The notes under the pieces were generated by a model that saw only the letters and a program-made list of their open reading frames with translations, did no database searches and had not been told where the DNA came from. DNA of 64,000 bases from Eubacteriales bacterium (lineage in GTDB: Bacteria > Bacillota > Clostridia > Tissierellales > GPF-1), in NCBI GenBank assembly GCA_030625815.1, contig DAOUQF010000016.1:1-64000 (forward strand), written 5' to 3'. Made by a program: the position numbers and the translations under genes. This document shows, piece after piece, positions 44,901 through 52,627 of this stretch; position 1 is the first letter of the stretch; every line of letters starts with the position of its first letter.

Positions 44901-47900
44901 TTTCGGGATTCCATCGAGCGATAAACTCCAGATTTTCTGCTGGCATGGTCATCGGAACTTCTTGATCCCAAGACGTAAATAGATACCCGGTTCCACTGAG
45001 TTGAGGCGCTACAATGGTTTTCCCAAACTTGTACTTGGAACGCGTTGGTTCCCCGCCGGCTTGACCGGGATCAAAGCTTGCCATATAGCTCTCACGGAAG
45101 TAATAATACTTGACAACAGCACTACCGTCCGCCAACACAGTTACGTTCTTCGCTTCTGGAGAACGGAACCCGGCATAGGTCTTTAGCACAGGCCGAACAA
45201 CACTGTCCGTTGTCCCAGTAAGAATTTGGGTGTCCGTGTCCAGCAAGGTATAAAGATTATTATTCAGATTCTGCTGATAATGCGCGACCTTGTATGGCGT
45301 ATCCTCCCTCGGGATCCACTTGGCATATGCAACCGTATCCTGATCTGGCATTGTTGCCGGAATTTCATAAGGGATGCTAAGGGTATTGTCCGTGTACCAG
45401 CTGTCAAAATCATACCCTCTCTTTATAGGCAGGGCCGTTTCTGTAATCGGCGCATTGTACCGTTTTAAAATCATCGGTACCGCACTTCCCCCATTGGTAT
45501 CAAAAATAATCGTATATCCATTGTTTAGATTATCCCAATACACATCGATCGTTCGCCTGATCGGTGCCGATGTAAAGGCCAACGGCGCCCCAGCCCAGGT
45601 GATCACAAGCTGTCCTTCTTCGACCGGATCGCCTTCATCCGGCGTTACTGTTAACTTGTTAGTTTTAGGATCATAGACAAAAGCGTCATTTGTCGTTTCG
45701 ATCGTAAAATGGGTCGCATCATCGAATACTTGATCGTCCACATCTCCTGTTTTAAGATCCATGTAACTCATCCTAAATAGGTCGTCGGGAACTGTGAGGG
45801 ATCGGATCAGTTTTTTCAAGAGCAGCTCACTAGCCTCTTCGTACTCAAAGTCCTGAACATTATTCTGCTCACCTGCCGACCACAATGGCCACTCATTTTC
45901 GTAAATCGTCGGATTGTAGGAGAAGGTTCCGGCAAATGCCTGCGCCTCAAATTGGATCTCCAGATAGATTCCCAGTTCAAAAAACAGCGCTCCCGCATAC
46001 CCACTGCTCCGCCCTTTCGAGGCTGTATATTCCAATTGGTAGTAGAAATATCCCCAGACGCGGGTATAAACCCCCGCTTCCGCTGAGAATCCGACACTGG
46101 CAACCTTGGTAGAAAAGAGTCCGACCTTGATTTCCGCGATAATACCGGCTTTCAGTCCCATGGTGCCCATGACGTAGAAGGTAAACTCATAGTGCTCTTC
46201 CACCATGTCAATCACATCGCTGGTCACATTCTTTCCAAAGACTTCAACGGTATAGGAATACCGCTTTGCATTTTCATAGTAGAAGTCGCATCCTATAGAG
46301 ATGTTCATGTCCACCGAAACTGCAAATTTCACACCAAGTTCAACCACGATAATATAGATCGGCGGAATCTGAATTTCTTTACTGAAGATATCTTTTTCAA
46401 AGAGATTGACCCAGTCGCTTTCCGTGTCAATCATCGCCTTGTACTTATCTGCCAAGCCATCGGCTACGGTATCTTCACCACCGCCGATCAGCGGATCCTT
46501 TTTATCCAGAAGTTTCCTTAGCTCGTTGCTGATATTTTGAAGTTCCTTGTTATCTGTCCATACATTGTCTTTCTTTTCCTTTGTCACGATGCTGGCGTTA
46601 ATCCCAATCCCCGTGAAGTTAAACAGGTCGGTATTGGCCGTCACTTCGTATTCAGAGATGTATGGGAAAATTCCCCACCATTTCCAGACCGCTCCTCCGT
46701 CCACATTGATGGCGATCCGCACTTCTTCTTCGAAGGTACCGGTCACTGTAATGACAATTGCTGTATCGTCATTGACCGAGATTTTGATTTTGACTCCCAC
46801 ATCAAGGGTAAGCCGCACGCCAGAGGCATCAAAATGCTGCAAGTGAGTGGAAATATTCGCCTGCAATTTATCCAATTCCACCTCGACTTTGTTTCCGCTA
46901 CCCAGCAGTTGCAATTCCTCGGGGTCGATCGGATTCCCATCTTCAGACATTAACTCATAGCTGGTCAGCTCAAAATCTTCGCTTAATTCCGTGAACGAAT
47001 CCGTTTTCAAAGCAAGTTCAGACAAATACAAGGCCGCTTCATCCGCAAACCCACTGTCGATGGCCTGCTGCTCGATATCGGCTTCCAATGCCGCCACATC
47101 GACTTCTTCCAACAGCGATTCTCCACTCACGGAATCAGTATTGTACATATCCATCGCCGAAAGAATTTCATCCATTGTAGCATCCGTATATTCGATGACC
47201 ACAAATCCATTTTCACGGCTCAGCGAGGTGATCAATCCGTATCCTGTCACATTGGCATTCGGGCCAAACTCTCCCTCATAAAAAGCGACATAGTCGCCAA
47301 TATCAACCGCTGTCTGAGAGTCCAGTTGCATCGGCCCATAACGGTCGTCAGAAAACTCCATCGCGGTTTCATTGACCGTAAGCGAATGATCCATGGGATT
47401 TCCGTCGGTATCCTCTACTCGATTCAACGGAAGCACATCCGGCGTAAACAAGACGTCTTCTGCTTCCGCACTTGTAAATGTGTATGTATTCCCGTTTGCT
47501 GCTGTAATGGTCACATAGGCAATCTCGCCATCCGCACCCGCTCTCGTATCGTCCAATACGCGTTGATCGGGGCGAATCCCTTCATAGATCGTAACCGTAT
47601 CGCCAATTTTCAGCGTTTTATCATAGGTAAAAGTACCTTCTGTAAGATCGGAAATCGCAGAACTGTTTGTGCCACCTACTGAAGCCAGGGGAGTCGACAA
47701 GGTTTGAACCCTTCGCCCCTCTTGGCTAAGACTGCCAACCTGGTCAAATGGGATATAGATCATATCCGGGCTTAGGGCCAGGTTCATCACATCCTCTTTG
47801 GCGATGGTAAAGTTGTAATTGCGGACAGAAGCCCCAAACCCTTGAAAATATAATGCCTCGTTTTCAAGCGTAATTCTATAGGTCGCCCCCGCTTCAAATC

Positions 47901-49023
47901 CACCGATACCTGAAAGAACAAAGTTACCGCCGTTCCCTGTCACTTGAATAAAGTTCTTTTGGTTGGGACTGTTCAAGTTTTTGATCGCAACAGATGCTTT
48001 TACCTGCTCATTGGTCATCACACTCAGGGCTTCCACAGTGATAGAAAAATTTGTATCCTGATCCAAGGCGCTAGCGAAAGACGGAGTTTCTGACTCTGCT
48101 AAAGGTGCCACTTCTCCGTATTTTGCGTAAAGAGTGATGTCCATTGTTAGGATATCGTTGCTATAAACACGATTTTCAAAGTTTTTATCATAGTACCACC
48201 CGGAAAATATTTCATTTTCCTTATACGGGATCGGCAGCATCTCAAGGGACGAACCCTTTCTAAGGTGCTGCGTTTCAATATCACTACCGCCGTTAGAAAC
48301 ATATTTAATGTTGTAATTGATTGCATAAGTTCTCATTTTCCCCGGTTCTTCCGGTGTTTGAGACTGTGCTATTGCACTTGCAAAAATCTGATTCATCCGT
48401 ACCGAAAAGGTTGCCCCTTCGGCGCGTGTTGCATTGCCTTTTGGATTAAAAAACCCCTCTCCATCTCCAACAAACAACCCACTGTTCCAAAGCTTCATGA
48501 CTGCACCCTTTGCATAGTCTTCGATCTTGTCGAAATCCGCAGGAGCCGCTTTGGCTATAGTCTGTGGATATGGGATCCCGTAGGCATCAAAAAAACGGAC
48601 GGTAAAAGTTGCCATCTGCTCCCGTGTAATCAGACCATCGGGACTGAATATATGGCTCCCCACCCCTTGACTAATCCCTTTATCAGCTGCCCACATGACA
48701 TAGGGTGCGTAGGCGGCATTTGCCTTCACATCTGAAAAGAATCCTTCTTGCACTGGGTAGCTGTTTTCAACTTCTGCAATATGTCCGATCGCCGTTACAT
48801 ACATGGCACGGGTCATCGGATCATTCGGTGCAAAAGTATCGGAATTTATACCCGAAAAAAACTCGTTTTCCACTGCGTACAGAACGGAATCATAAAACCA
48901 GTCATTTTGATTGACATCGTCAAACGGTTCACTCTTGTTTCTCTCCATTGCAAAAGCCGATAAAGGTACCATATTCAATAACATTGACAAGCAAAGCAAA
49001 ATACTTACGATTCGTTTCTTCAT
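38953..49023 (-). CDS. Giant SLH-anchored surface protein with about 19 InlB-type repeats
   Basis: 3,356 residues from ATG 49023, which starts a signal peptide (MKKRIVSILLCLSMLLNMVP); longer upstream starts lie before the signal. Three SLH domains (about 34-80, 95-145, 163-212; TRAMYVTAIG, TREQMATF, TRAEGATF) bind secondary wall polymer. A first GW-type repeat is near 238-305. Residues 310-1110 are a large unrecognised region. From about 1175 to 2940 is a tandem array of Listeria-Bacteroides (InlB B-type) repeats recognised by GYxFxGW, many alternating with MucBP-like YxVEHYxQN units. A Calx-beta-like segment (TVYYRTQNGSALGGTHFTHA) lies near 2960 and a non-repeated end completes it. It is probably an adhesin. 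There is no sortase signal; anchoring is by SLH. Confidence 0.9.
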   Translation of the reverse strand: MKKRIVSILLCLSMLLNMVPLSAFAMERNKSEPFDDVNQNDWFYDSVLYAVENEFFSGINSDTFAPNDPMTRAMYVTAIGHIAEVENSYPVQEGFFSDVKANAAYAPYVMWAADKGISQGVGSHIFSPDGLITREQMATFTVRFFDAYGIPYPQTIAKAAPADFDKIEDYAKGAVMKLWNSGLFVGDGEGFFNPKGNATRAEGATFSVRMNQIFASAIAQSQTPEEPGKMRTYAINYNIKYVSNGGSDIETQHLRKGSSLEMLPIPYKENEIFSGWYYDKNFENRVYSNDILTMDITLYAKYGEVAPLAESETPSFASALDQDTNFSITVEALSVMTNEQVKASVAIKNLNSPNQKNFIQVTGNGGNFVLSGIGGFEAGATYRITLENEALYFQGFGASVRNYNFTIAKEDVMNLALSPDMIYIPFDQVGSLSQEGRRVQTLSTPLASVGGTNSSAISDLTEGTFTYDKTLKIGDTVTIYEGIRPDQRVLDDTRAGADGEIAYVTITAANGNTYTFTSAEAEDVLFTPDVLPLNRVEDTDGNPMDHSLTVNETAMEFSDDRYGPMQLDSQTAVDIGDYVAFYEGEFGPNANVTGYGLITSLSRENGFVVIEYTDATMDEILSAMDMYNTDSVSGESLLEEVDVAALEADIEQQAIDSGFADEAALYLSELALKTDSFTELSEDFELTSYELMSEDGNPIDPEELQLLGSGNKVEVELDKLQANISTHLQHFDASGVRLTLDVGVKIKISVNDDTAIVITVTGTFEEEVRIAINVDGGAVWKWWGIFPYISEYEVTANTDLFNFTGIGINASIVTKEKKDNVWTDNKELQNISNELRKLLDKKDPLIGGGEDTVADGLADKYKAMIDTESDWVNLFEKDIFSKEIQIPPIYIIVVELGVKFAVSVDMNISIGCDFYYENAKRYSYTVEVFGKNVTSDVIDMVEEHYEFTFYVMGTMGLKAGIIAEIKVGLFSTKVASVGFSAEAGVYTRVWGYFYYQLEYTASKGRSSGYAGALFFELGIYLEIQFEAQAFAGTFSYNPTIYENEWPLWSAGEQNNVQDFEYEEASELLLKKLIRSLTVPDDLFRMSYMDLKTGDVDDQVFDDATHFTIETTNDAFVYDPKTNKLTVTPDEGDPVEEGQLVITWAGAPLAFTSAPIRRTIDVYWDNLNNGYTIIFDTNGGSAVPMILKRYNAPITETALPIKRGYDFDSWYTDNTLSIPYEIPATMPDQDTVAYAKWIPREDTPYKVAHYQQNLNNNLYTLLDTDTQILTGTTDSVVRPVLKTYAGFRSPEAKNVTVLADGSAVVKYYYFRESYMASFDPGQAGGEPTRSKYKFGKTIVAPQLSGTGYLFTSWDQEVPMTMPAENLEFIARWNPEKDTPYRVEHYYQNTAGERYSLYQIEEEGGTTDQKLILDGFVRHDEGMRFEKSTVEGKIVASTQIKGDGNLVVKLYYQRNDYEIAYVVENGENTQEFYRYGERVAEPMTPAKDGYTFSGWNINQELTKVFVFGETMPAEALTVYGALIPNSGTPFLVEHYEQNTSGDDYDLVQTDQGAGVTDESLELRSFARAEEGMSYEKSEVDGKAVERATIAGDGSLVIQMVYTRNEYMMTHQIMNGEDSQKSYRFGEPIVLPVAPAKAGYHFSGWKSNASLTEEVQLETMPSENRTVYGEYVPNSDTTYRVEHYQENVTGGGTTLIDVDQLAGVTDTETMAIANDYAGFTAKVWDQSLISGDGQTIIRIEYARNIYNVDLDIAGGMINSGDCTAYTYGISAPLPTDISRAGYIFDGWFEGNAQVIFIAEYEMGSKTYTAKWSPESDTAYTVKHIREDLHGRYTIEELEMKTGITDTETEASVNEYTGFTAGVVTQSTISGDGSTVIEIQYQRNEYLLTWNLIEGSLRGYYTEGIVKFGTPITQPRVEKDGYTFSEWYAEPSLETGVEIPATMLAEDLIVYGTITADSGIVYRIMHELQNADDDGYTVAETEMLTGYTDEAVVAMGRGYENFIFDADNQSQASGIIKADGSLALKLYYDRETFTVDYVVDGDVYGEQASYRHGETLHYPNSPEKEGYFFDAWQLEGESFTGTMPIENITLTATWSAGEKSYTVRVYQERLNHSGELDRWGLMTEESTVESGTFDSTIQVMPDKQFVGFQTPEAQEVTLNSECSTVDFYYTRNQYGLDWIVNGGNPSNSYTHSGMISFNTPIIAPILVKVGESYAWDRSIAETMPAEELAYTADWSANSYRLGFSEDGLDSMTVTYGEAYGTLPVPSKIGYRFNGWYTSAADDGEKIEARNIVTLAMDHTLYAHWIAKEYSLTWDLFGGTAQGAYTRGDVAFDTPLVAPIPTKTGYGFIGWDIAVRTTMPAEDLIYTAVWTPKTAAVFFNEDGFDSIIVTYDETYGTLPVPSMTGYGFAGWFTSAIGGEEITADTRVGITIDQMLYAHWEAEIYTLTWALSGGTVQGDYTRGDVAYGTHIIAPVPQKEGHVFDGWDAVVRSTMPTENLTYTALWTPITYHVALNPNGGAIENGSVEAYTYGVGAVLPVEVVRVGYTFTGWYDGERKIDKILETDVGDRTLLAKWSANSYPITYHNMADAVNHESNADVYVFEIGLVLGSPSRVGHDFGGWYTDESLGNVITSISTTEMGPVALYAKWVPKVYQVTLNTDGGRLTEGSELFAYTYGVVTVLPASENISKVGYAFAGWSDGNRIVVEIPSNRTGYQSYTATWVAVTYRISYVLGGGVNGTDQPDGYDITSADIQLGNPAKAGYAFDGWFKDSGFEAPAASPAIRAGSIGEVTFYAKWTANQYAVVFNANEGEGAMSPQGFTVDEGKKLVPNSFTREGYDFAGWATSANGGKVYDNQASMINATLVNNGSVNLYALWIPINYTVSYELNGGINGANTTTYTVETQGITLRDATRSGGYVFSGWYNNPEFSGGRLTRIEAGTTGNLSLYAMWKHYGIFAVSIGSGSSFTITRTDGFDESQTVYYRTQNGSALGGTHFTHANGSVVFGQGDSFKTITIAENAVSTAYAGKVATRYANADRVYFLDLYKVAGGGALGSTTRARRTMTKDGSFYVDSRLLNDYQPLASVNYGDWEVYEDAGGDWNTTEYVRLSSPVLNNSIYLANQQSYIRNTASAMKVRLTDFNSRDNGDRMYRFVLFNSGTGSPSFNSDKETTIPNLPSETKAALVFGFASDVDDKSPFSVDFPANAGYVSASGTSRGVKIFDIEWASGQDRGDYVLYGFDETCGISLAGYCSGWLNHEWCFRSATLSALPKDVKEPSLLAVAPMANATYNNGDKIVIALVFDEIVNSAYNVKIRTALSPTAFALTGGLGTNVLYFEGTVSGYGGTAPTKANTIVDNLANVKDLCN

Positions 49024-49228
49024 TTCCAGTACGCCCTCTCTTTTTTTATTCACACCCTGTATTTTTAGATGCAACCGATGCCATGAGCCCATAACTTTTC
49101 CATCACAGACACGCTGCTACTCGGCATTCATAAACCATTATTTTCGTTTCATTTTGCAAAATTATAAACAAATATACCCAATTATCTACCATTTAATTTA
49201 TCACAAAGGAAGCATCGCAACAGATTTT

Positions 49229-49261
49229 GGGGTAATTGCCCTATTTTTTGGGGCAATTGCC
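49229..49261. promoter_or_regulatory. Tandem palindromic boxes upstream of the giant surface gene
   Basis: GGGGTAATTGCCC (49229-49241) and GGGGCAATTGCC (49250-49261) are nearly the same palindrome, with start points 21 bases apart (two helical turns). They lie between the kinase terminator and the surface gene, about 210 bases before its ATG. A dimeric regulator bound on one face of the helix is the simplest reading. Confidence 0.5.
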
Positions 49262-49270
49262 TATAACCAA

Positions 49271-49314
49271 AAAAAAGGCAAACCGTCAGTTTGAATCGAC
49301 AGCTTGCCTTTATC
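49271..49314 (-). terminator. Terminator after the histidine kinase gene
   Basis: On the minus strand AAAGGCAA pairs with TTGCCTTT, with GTC/GAC pairing further in, followed by a run of seven or more T. It lies 17 bases beyond the kinase stop. Confidence 0.8.
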
Positions 49315-49330
49315 ATTTCTTATAAATTTT

Positions 49331-50635
49331 TCACCTTGCATTCAACACAATTTGCGTGATGAAATACCCATTTTTAACCGAGAATCCCGCTGCGCCATCG
49401 TACGCCTCCGCCGTATAAAGAATACTCTTCGTCCCCGTTCCCCCTCCTTGTTTTTGAGTGACTGGCAATTCCCCATTGAACTCGATATCAGAGATGCAAG
49501 TATTCTCCAGCTGGATACGTAAACGTCGATCAAAAAATTTAGCCGTAACAATAATTTCTTTTTTATCTTTTCCCGGAAGTCTCAAACAACCTTCCAGTGC
49601 ATTTTCTAAAGCATTTCCAAGGACACAAGTGAGATCAACATTCTCGACGCCTATATCCTCCGGTATCATTACATGAAATTCCGATCTGATCTCTTCCTTC
49701 TCTGCCCGATCGGCATAGAGGTTGAACAAACTATTGGCAATTGGATTTTTACAAAATTCATTTGAATAATTGACATCCAACGCAGCGTCACAGCTTTTCA
49801 TGTATGCCTTCAGTTCTTCTAGTTGTTCACTTTGAAGCATCCCGCTGATCACCGCATTGTGATGATGCATATTATGCCGTTGCTCAAAGGCCAACTCCGT
49901 AGCAATCTTTTGTCGTTCCAATTCGGATTCCCAAAGTTTTTCCTGTTGTGACATCAGCAGCTGTCTCTTTTCCAAGAGGTACTTTTCAACGATAGCATTG
50001 GCCTGTATGTACAATAGATAGTAAACCGCCATAAACAGCACATAAACAGCGAATGTGATCGTTTTATACCAACTGTCACTTTCCCAATTCCAGTAGGGTA
50101 CTGGATAGTAGAGCAGCAAGATTTGAAGGAGTAAAAAAACGAAGGGGACAAGTGTCGCCGCCCGCCATTCCTTGTCAAGGATCTCTACCAGCCGATGGAT
50201 TCGAGGCCGAACCCATTTGAAGAGCAGAAATATAACGCTCGCATAAATGAGCGTGCGTAGGATAATGTACACCATAACTTTTTGAACGCCTTCCAAGTGC
50301 ACGGACAGATCATCACAGATATAACTGATAGCAATATAGATGTTTACGAAGGTGAGAAAATTAAATAGAGAGACATACAGGGTATTCCCCGAGCAAATCA
50401 AATACCAGATCGAAAATGCGATAAGAATAATCACAATGGCAAATCCTGACACCGCTTGCGCTCCAAAAGTAGCAAGCGCATAAAAAAACACGCTCATACT
50501 CAGGACCATAAAGAATAAAGCTACAATAATTCGCTTTTTCACCGGCTCCCGAAACTCCATAACCGAGGCCGACATCAGTGAAAAACCGACGATCGATTCC
50601 AAAAACGAAAAAAATATGAGTATCGCATAGAACAT
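49331..50635 (-). CDS. GHKL-type sensor histidine kinase (AgrC-like)
   Basis: 434 residues from ATG 50635, preceded by AAGGTGG. About six hydrophobic segments fill residues 1-200. The cytoplasmic part has a dimerisation helix with ERQKIATELAFEQRHNMHHH (the phosphoacceptor His region) and a GHKL ATPase with TCVLGNALENALEGC (N box) and GGGTGTKS (G box). This is the layout of peptide-sensing AgrC/VirS kinases. It follows the LytTR regulator, its obvious partner. No AgrD-like peptide gene was found nearby. Confidence 0.85.
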   Translation of the reverse strand: MFYAILIFFSFLESIVGFSLMSASVMEFREPVKKRIIVALFFMVLSMSVFFYALATFGAQAVSGFAIVIILIAFSIWYLICSGNTLYVSLFNFLTFVNIYIAISYICDDLSVHLEGVQKVMVYIILRTLIYASVIFLLFKWVRPRIHRLVEILDKEWRAATLVPFVFLLLQILLLYYPVPYWNWESDSWYKTITFAVYVLFMAVYYLLYIQANAIVEKYLLEKRQLLMSQQEKLWESELERQKIATELAFEQRHNMHHHNAVISGMLQSEQLEELKAYMKSCDAALDVNYSNEFCKNPIANSLFNLYADRAEKEEIRSEFHVMIPEDIGVENVDLTCVLGNALENALEGCLRLPGKDKKEIIVTAKFFDRRLRIQLENTCISDIEFNGELPVTQKQGGGTGTKSILYTAEAYDGAAGFSVKNGYFITQIVLNAR

Positions 50636-50703
50636 ATTCCACCTTCTTCCACCCATTTGTCCTGCACAGCATTCATGAATCACTCATTTGGGATCCATTG
50701 CGC

Positions 50704-51423
50704 CTACATTTGAAAACGCAAAAACTCCTCTTTGAGCTTTTTATAGGACCTGTAGGGGTATACAATCTGCTCCCCCGTATCAAAGGAAATCGTGTTCTTG
50801 GATATTTGACGAATATATTTTAGATTCAAGTTCAAGGATACTCCGCATCTTATAAAAAATTTATTCACAGAAAGCAGCGTAAAAAGCTCCGCCGATGTCA
50901 TGCGGACCTCCAACTTTTGACCTTGAATGGTATGAATCCACTGATAGTTATTCCGACTTGTTTCGGTATACACCACGTCTCTAGGTGCTATGCGGGAGAT
51001 CCCCTCTGAAGTCTTAAGCACGATCTTCGCTCGCCGATCTACCTCAATGCGCTTCATCACCTTGTTCAAAGCTGCAAAAAGAGATTCTTCCAGATACGGC
51101 TTCACCAGATATTGTGCAGCATTCACTTCGAAAGCTTCAAGGGAATGGTCGCGGGAGGTGGTGAGAAATATAATCTCACCCTCATCGCCAAGGCTGCGCA
51201 GCTCTCTTGCTGCATCGGTCCCTTTGATACCACTCATATATATATCAAGGAGCAGCACATCAAAACCGCCATTCTCCTCCACGAAGGATAAGAGCTCCAA
51301 TGGCGCAGAGAAGGTATGAATCTTAATTTCATATTGTGGATGTGCTTTTATATATTGTAGAATCATCCCTCTGGTGCGTTCAATCTCTTGGGATTCATCG
51401 TCACAGATTGCAAGTTCAATCAT
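50704..51423 (-). CDS. LytTR-family response regulator (AgrA-like)
   Basis: 239 residues. The receiver domain starts MIELAICDDESQEIERTRGM, with phosphoacceptor D in VLLLDIYMSGIKGTDAA and the K in AAQYLVKPYLEE. The C-terminal LytTR DNA-binding domain covers about 140-239 (VVYTETSRNNYQWIHTIQGQ, FIRCGVSLNLNLKYIRQI). Such regulators bind tandem direct repeats and control surface and virulence genes. With the kinase it forms an operon just upstream of the giant surface protein gene, its likely target. Confidence 0.9.
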   Translation of the reverse strand: MIELAICDDESQEIERTRGMILQYIKAHPQYEIKIHTFSAPLELLSFVEENGGFDVLLLDIYMSGIKGTDAARELRSLGDEGEIIFLTTSRDHSLEAFEVNAAQYLVKPYLEESLFAALNKVMKRIEVDRRAKIVLKTSEGISRIAPRDVVYTETSRNNYQWIHTIQGQKLEVRMTSAELFTLLSVNKFFIRCGVSLNLNLKYIRQISKNTISFDTGEQIVYPYRSYKKLKEEFLRFQM

Positions 51424-51620
51424 TTAATCACAGCCCTTCTACTTGTTAATATATTACATATCAGCCGCACCTTTCAATACCAACATCAGCTGATATTGTA
51501 TATTGACAAAACTTCGTCGCAAAACATACTGATTCGCTCGATATCGACCTCAAAGAGTGATCAAATGAAAAAAGGAATCAGACATCCCGCCAATTCTTAC
51601 CTGTAATCGAATTTTCAGTC

Positions 51621-52580
51621 CTATCGTTCCAACCGTTCCAAGTCAATCTTCAAGTCCTCGGTTTTCATCGTTTCCCAGGAGAAGATCCCGATGGCCTCCT
51701 CCAAGGATACCAGCTCTTTCTTTCCCATCATGCCTGATTCAAAAAGCAAAAGCCCCCAAAGTTCTTCCGGCTTCCAACCCTTACTTTTTAACTGCCCCAA
51801 ATCCAGGGATTGAAACCTCTTGCTCATCCGTCTCCCATCTCGTCCCACCAAAAGCGGGACATGTCCAAATTTGGGTGCGGTATAACCCAAGGTTTCATAT
51901 AACACTCTTTGACGATGTGTAGAAGACAAAAGATCCGCACCCCGCACCACCTCGGTGATCTCCATTAGAGCATCATCCACAACCACGGCCAATTGATAAG
52001 CATGGATCCCATCGGACCGCCGTAGAATAAAATCACCCGTTTCCGATTGCAGCTGCTGACATTGTTCCCCATAATTCAAATCCAAGAAACAATCTTCGCG
52101 ATTCGGCATCAAAAAGCGATAGCCCGGATTCTTTTTTTCAGCTCGGATTTTTTGTTCGCCCACGCTCAGCCCTCGGCAAAACCCGGGGTATACCCCGGCG
52201 TTCTCTCCCCGATGAGGCGCGCGAACCGCGGCAAGATCCTTTCTGGAACAATAACACGGATAGAGGAGCTCTTGCTCCTTTAATTGTTGTAAAGCATTCT
52301 CATAGTAATGCCGGCGCTGATCCTGCACATAAGGGGCGTAATCGCCCCCGCAATCGGGTCCCTCTTCATAGGTCAGACCCAGCCAGGCAAGATCCTCGAT
52401 AATCTGGTCGGCAAAGATCTGTTTGGATCGGGATGGATCCAAATCCTCCATCCGAAGTACCATGGTTCCCCCTTGTTTCCGCACCGACAGCCATGCCGCC
52501 AGCATGGCCCACACATTTCCCAGATGCATCCGGCCCGACGGACTCGGTGCAAAACGGCCTCGAATTTCTTTGTTTTCCAT
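51621..52580 (-). CDS. gluQ: Glutamyl-Q tRNA(Asp) synthetase
   Basis: 319 residues from ATG 52580 (SD GGAGG; a TTG upstream overlaps it). GRFAPSPSGRMHLGNVWAML is the class I HIGH region and RMSKRFQSL the KMSKS-like loop. Zinc-site cysteines appear in LYPCYCSRKDL. The short length without an anticodon-binding domain distinguishes it from GltX. It attaches glutamate to queuosine of tRNA-Asp. It lies right after leuS and its terminator. Confidence 0.85.
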   Translation of the reverse strand: MENKEIRGRFAPSPSGRMHLGNVWAMLAAWLSVRKQGGTMVLRMEDLDPSRSKQIFADQIIEDLAWLGLTYEEGPDCGGDYAPYVQDQRRHYYENALQQLKEQELLYPCYCSRKDLAAVRAPHRGENAGVYPGFCRGLSVGEQKIRAEKKNPGYRFLMPNREDCFLDLNYGEQCQQLQSETGDFILRRSDGIHAYQLAVVVDDALMEITEVVRGADLLSSTHRQRVLYETLGYTAPKFGHVPLLVGRDGRRMSKRFQSLDLGQLKSKGWKPEELWGLLLFESGMMGKKELVSLEEAIGIFSWETMKTEDLKIDLERLER

Positions 52581-52590
52581 ATGCTCCTCC

Positions 52591-52622
52591 AAAAAAGAAC
52601 CCTCTCACTTCGAGAGGGTTCT
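52591..52622 (-). terminator. Terminator after leuS
   Basis: On the minus strand AGAACCCTCTC pairs perfectly with GAGAGGGTTCT around a 5-base loop, followed by TTTTTT. It overlaps the gluQ binding-site region, so gluQ may depend on read-through. Confidence 0.9.
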
Positions 52623-52627
52623 GATGT

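Noticed and set aside
40897-48735. Many plus-strand frames of 60-175 codons
   Set aside because: All antisense to the giant repeat protein; they recur because the underlying repeats recur.
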